From the NCBI RefSeq assembly GCF_008728515.1, contig NC_044995.1:38465542-38529541 (forward strand): a stretch of 64,000 bases of DNA, in the 5' to 3' direction. How positions within the stretch are numbered: position 1 is the stretch's first letter; each line of letters begins with the position of its first letter. Shown piece by piece: positions 62,466 to 64,000 of this stretch. This DNA comes from Papio anubis. Lineage: Eukaryota; Chordata; Mammalia; Primates; Cercopithecidae. Below the pieces are notes generated by a model. The model was not told the origin of the DNA. It saw nothing but the letters and a program-made list of their open reading frames with translations, and ran no database searches. Made by a program: the position numbers and the translations under genes.

Positions 62466-62674
62466 ATTATTTATCTATTGTTGTGTAACAATTTACCAAA
62501 GCCTTGGCTGCTTTAAACAACATTTATTTCACAGTTTATGTGAGTCAGGAACCAGGTGCAGCCGTTTCAGAATCTCTCATGAGGCTGCAATCAAGGTATC
62601 AATTGGGGCTTCACTCTCATCTTAAGGCTTGACTGGGGAAAGATGTGCTTTCAAGCTTAAACATGTGGCTGTTG
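62466..62674 (+). mobile_element. Ancient LTR-like repeat ('tgctgtgtaacaaa' family), second copy
   Basis: 'attgttgtgtaacaattta', 'gtgagtcaggaaccagg' and 'cttgactggggaaagatg' parallel 1898-2160. Interrupted by the AluY. Confidence 0.6.
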
Positions 62675-62986
62675 GGCCGGGCGCGGTGGCTCAAGCCTGT
62701 AATCCCAGCACTTTGGGAGGCCGAGATGGGCGGATCACGAGGTCAGGAGATCGAGACCATCCTGGCGAACACAGTGAAACCCCGTCTCTACTAAGAAATA
62801 AAAAAAATAGCCGGGCGAGATGGCGGGCGCCTGTAGTCCCAGCTACTCGGGAGGCTGAGGCCAGAGAATGGCGTGAACCCGGGAGGCGGAGCTTGCAGTG
62901 AGCTGAGATCCGGCCACTGCACTCCAGCCTGGGCTACAGAGCGAGACTCCGTCTCAAAAAAAAAAAAAAAAAAAAAAAAAAACAAA
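62675..62986 (+). mobile_element. AluY, Old World monkey lineage
   Basis: Best TSD in the window: 'aaacatgtggctgttg' at 62659-62674 and 62987-63002. Carries 'ggctcaagcctgtaatccc' and 'gatccggccactgcac'. Long poly-A. Confidence 0.97.
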
Positions 62987-63029
62987 AAACATGTGGCTGT
63001 TGGCAGAATACTATGGAAAAGGAACACTC

Positions 63030-63745
63030 AGAGAACAATTATAGCGATACCAAAAGGCTCTTGAAATTAAAAAAATATAAAAGCATAAATAAAAACTGAA
63101 TAAAAGGTGGAAAGATAAAATTAGAGAAATCTCTCAAAAAGAAGATTAAGACACAATGGAAATACAAAATAGAAGGAAGGGAACAGATAAGAAGAGAATC
63201 AGTCCAGAAAGTCCAACATCTGAATAATAAGTTTAAAAGAGAATCAAGAAAAAAGGGTGGGAATCTTAGCTGGGTGTGGTGGCACACTCCTATAGTCCTC
63301 AGGAGGCTGAGGTAGGAGGATTGCTTTGAGCCCAGGAGTGCGAGGCTGTAATAAGCTAGGATCACATCACTGCACTCCAGCCTATGTGACAAAGCAAGAC
63401 CTTGTCTCTAAAAAAAGGGGAGAGGGGTAAGAATCATACTAAGTGCTCAGTATAATAACTGAAAATAGACCTAAACTTACATCATAATAAAATTTTAGAA
63501 CACAATGGAAAAAGATTCTAAAAGCTACTAGAGGAAAAAAAACGAAGTCTTATACAAGAAATTAGGAGTAAGAATGCTTCAAGCTTCCCAACGGCAATAC
63601 TGGAATTAGAATACATTGGAGCAATACTTCACATTTTTGAAGTAAAATGATCTCCAAACCAGAATTCTATACCCAGCCAAACTACCAATGAGGTATAAAG
63701 CTAAAACAATGGCATTTCATACATAGAAGGCTCCAATATTTACTT
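63030..63745 (+). mobile_element. HAL1/L1 ORF1 fossil (split by Alu monomer)
   Basis: Purine-rich text with 'cagtccagaaagtccaacat', then 'agattctaaaagctactaga', then a frame giving 'RILYPAKL' (about 63662-63685), a conserved phrase of L1 ORF1 protein C-terminal domains. Frameshifts and stops throughout. Confidence 0.75.
63269..63417 (+). mobile_element. FRAM-like Alu right monomer
   Basis: 'agctgggtgtggtggcacac' to 'ctccagcctatgtgacaaag', about 145 bp, inserted in the L1/HAL1 fossil. Confidence 0.85.
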
Positions 63746-63764
63746 CCTGAGACAGATTAGACTG

Positions 63765-64000
63765 TTCAAAAATGGCTACACCATGGCTCCCATTTTACAT
63801 TTGCTTAGAATTTTACCACTTCCCCATAAAGGATTGGAATCTATATTCTCTCCCCTTGAACCTGGGTGAATCTTTGTGACTGATTCAACTAATAGAGTAG
63901 GGAGGGAGTGATGCTTTGTGACTTCCAAGGTTAGGTCATAAAAGGAGATGCAGCTTCTGCCTGGCTCTCTCCCTTGAGACATGTGCCTTTGGAGTCCTGA
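63765..64000 (+). mobile_element. MLT1-type LTR, start
   Basis: 'cccttgaacctgggtgaat', 'gactgattcaactaatagag' and 'gcagcttctgcctggctctc' match older MLT1 LTRs. It runs off the window. Confidence 0.55.

Noticed and set aside
1..64000. A previously undescribed gene system
   Set aside because: I looked on both strands for non-repeat open frames, conserved motifs, RNA genes and gene clusters and found none. The novelty here is in rearrangement scars and nesting, not in a functional system.

Overview
This is a primate nuclear DNA window made almost entirely of interspersed repeats. I see no protein-coding gene, rRNA, tRNA or CRISPR array. The longer open frames are mostly shadows of Alu elements or pieces of L1 ORF2. 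Four young AluY copies (25769-26085 -, 26900-27204 +, 50844-51144 -, 62675-62986 +) carry a shared variant set: 'ggctcaagcctgtaat', 'gggcgaggtgg' or 'gggcgagatgg', and 'gatccggccactg'. I recognise this as the Old World monkey AluY lineage rather than the human one, so the source is probably a cercopithecoid (macaque, baboon, vervet or relative). The species cannot be fixed from sequence alone.

Layout. 0-10 kb: Alus inside hAT (MER5/Charlie-type) fossils, MIRs, an LTR-like repeat, and a polypyrimidine block at 8.6-9.4 kb. 10-20 kb: a dense Alu cluster (14.1-15.3 kb), a 5'-truncated L1, an L1M carrying an MSTA-type LTR that itself carries an Alu, and a MLT1 LTR split by an opposite-strand MLT1A. 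20-30 kb: a MLT2 (ERVL) LTR holding a solo THE1 LTR, a Tigger element with two Alus, two young AluYs, and a 41-bp minisatellite. 30-46 kb: broken L1M/L2, a hAT MITE with a target-site duplication (TSD), microsatellites, a trimeric Alu, and an L2 split by a reverse-strand ERV1-type LTR. 46-64 kb: a MER2-like Tigger with TA duplication, an L1 with 5' inversion, two tandem duplications that each contain an Alu, MSTB and ERV1-type LTRs, GGAA microsatellites, an L2 3' end, and a HAL1/L1 ORF1 fossil.

Nothing here acts together as a genetic system. The region is best read as intergenic or intronic DNA. Its interest lies in rearrangement history: several short-range template-switch scars (3577, 8400-8520, 19723, 28371, 34298, 54949), local tandem duplications, and deeply nested insertions with readable TSDs. 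Repeat family names are recognised from memory of consensus sequences and were not checked with RepeatMasker; edges are good to roughly 5-30 bp.
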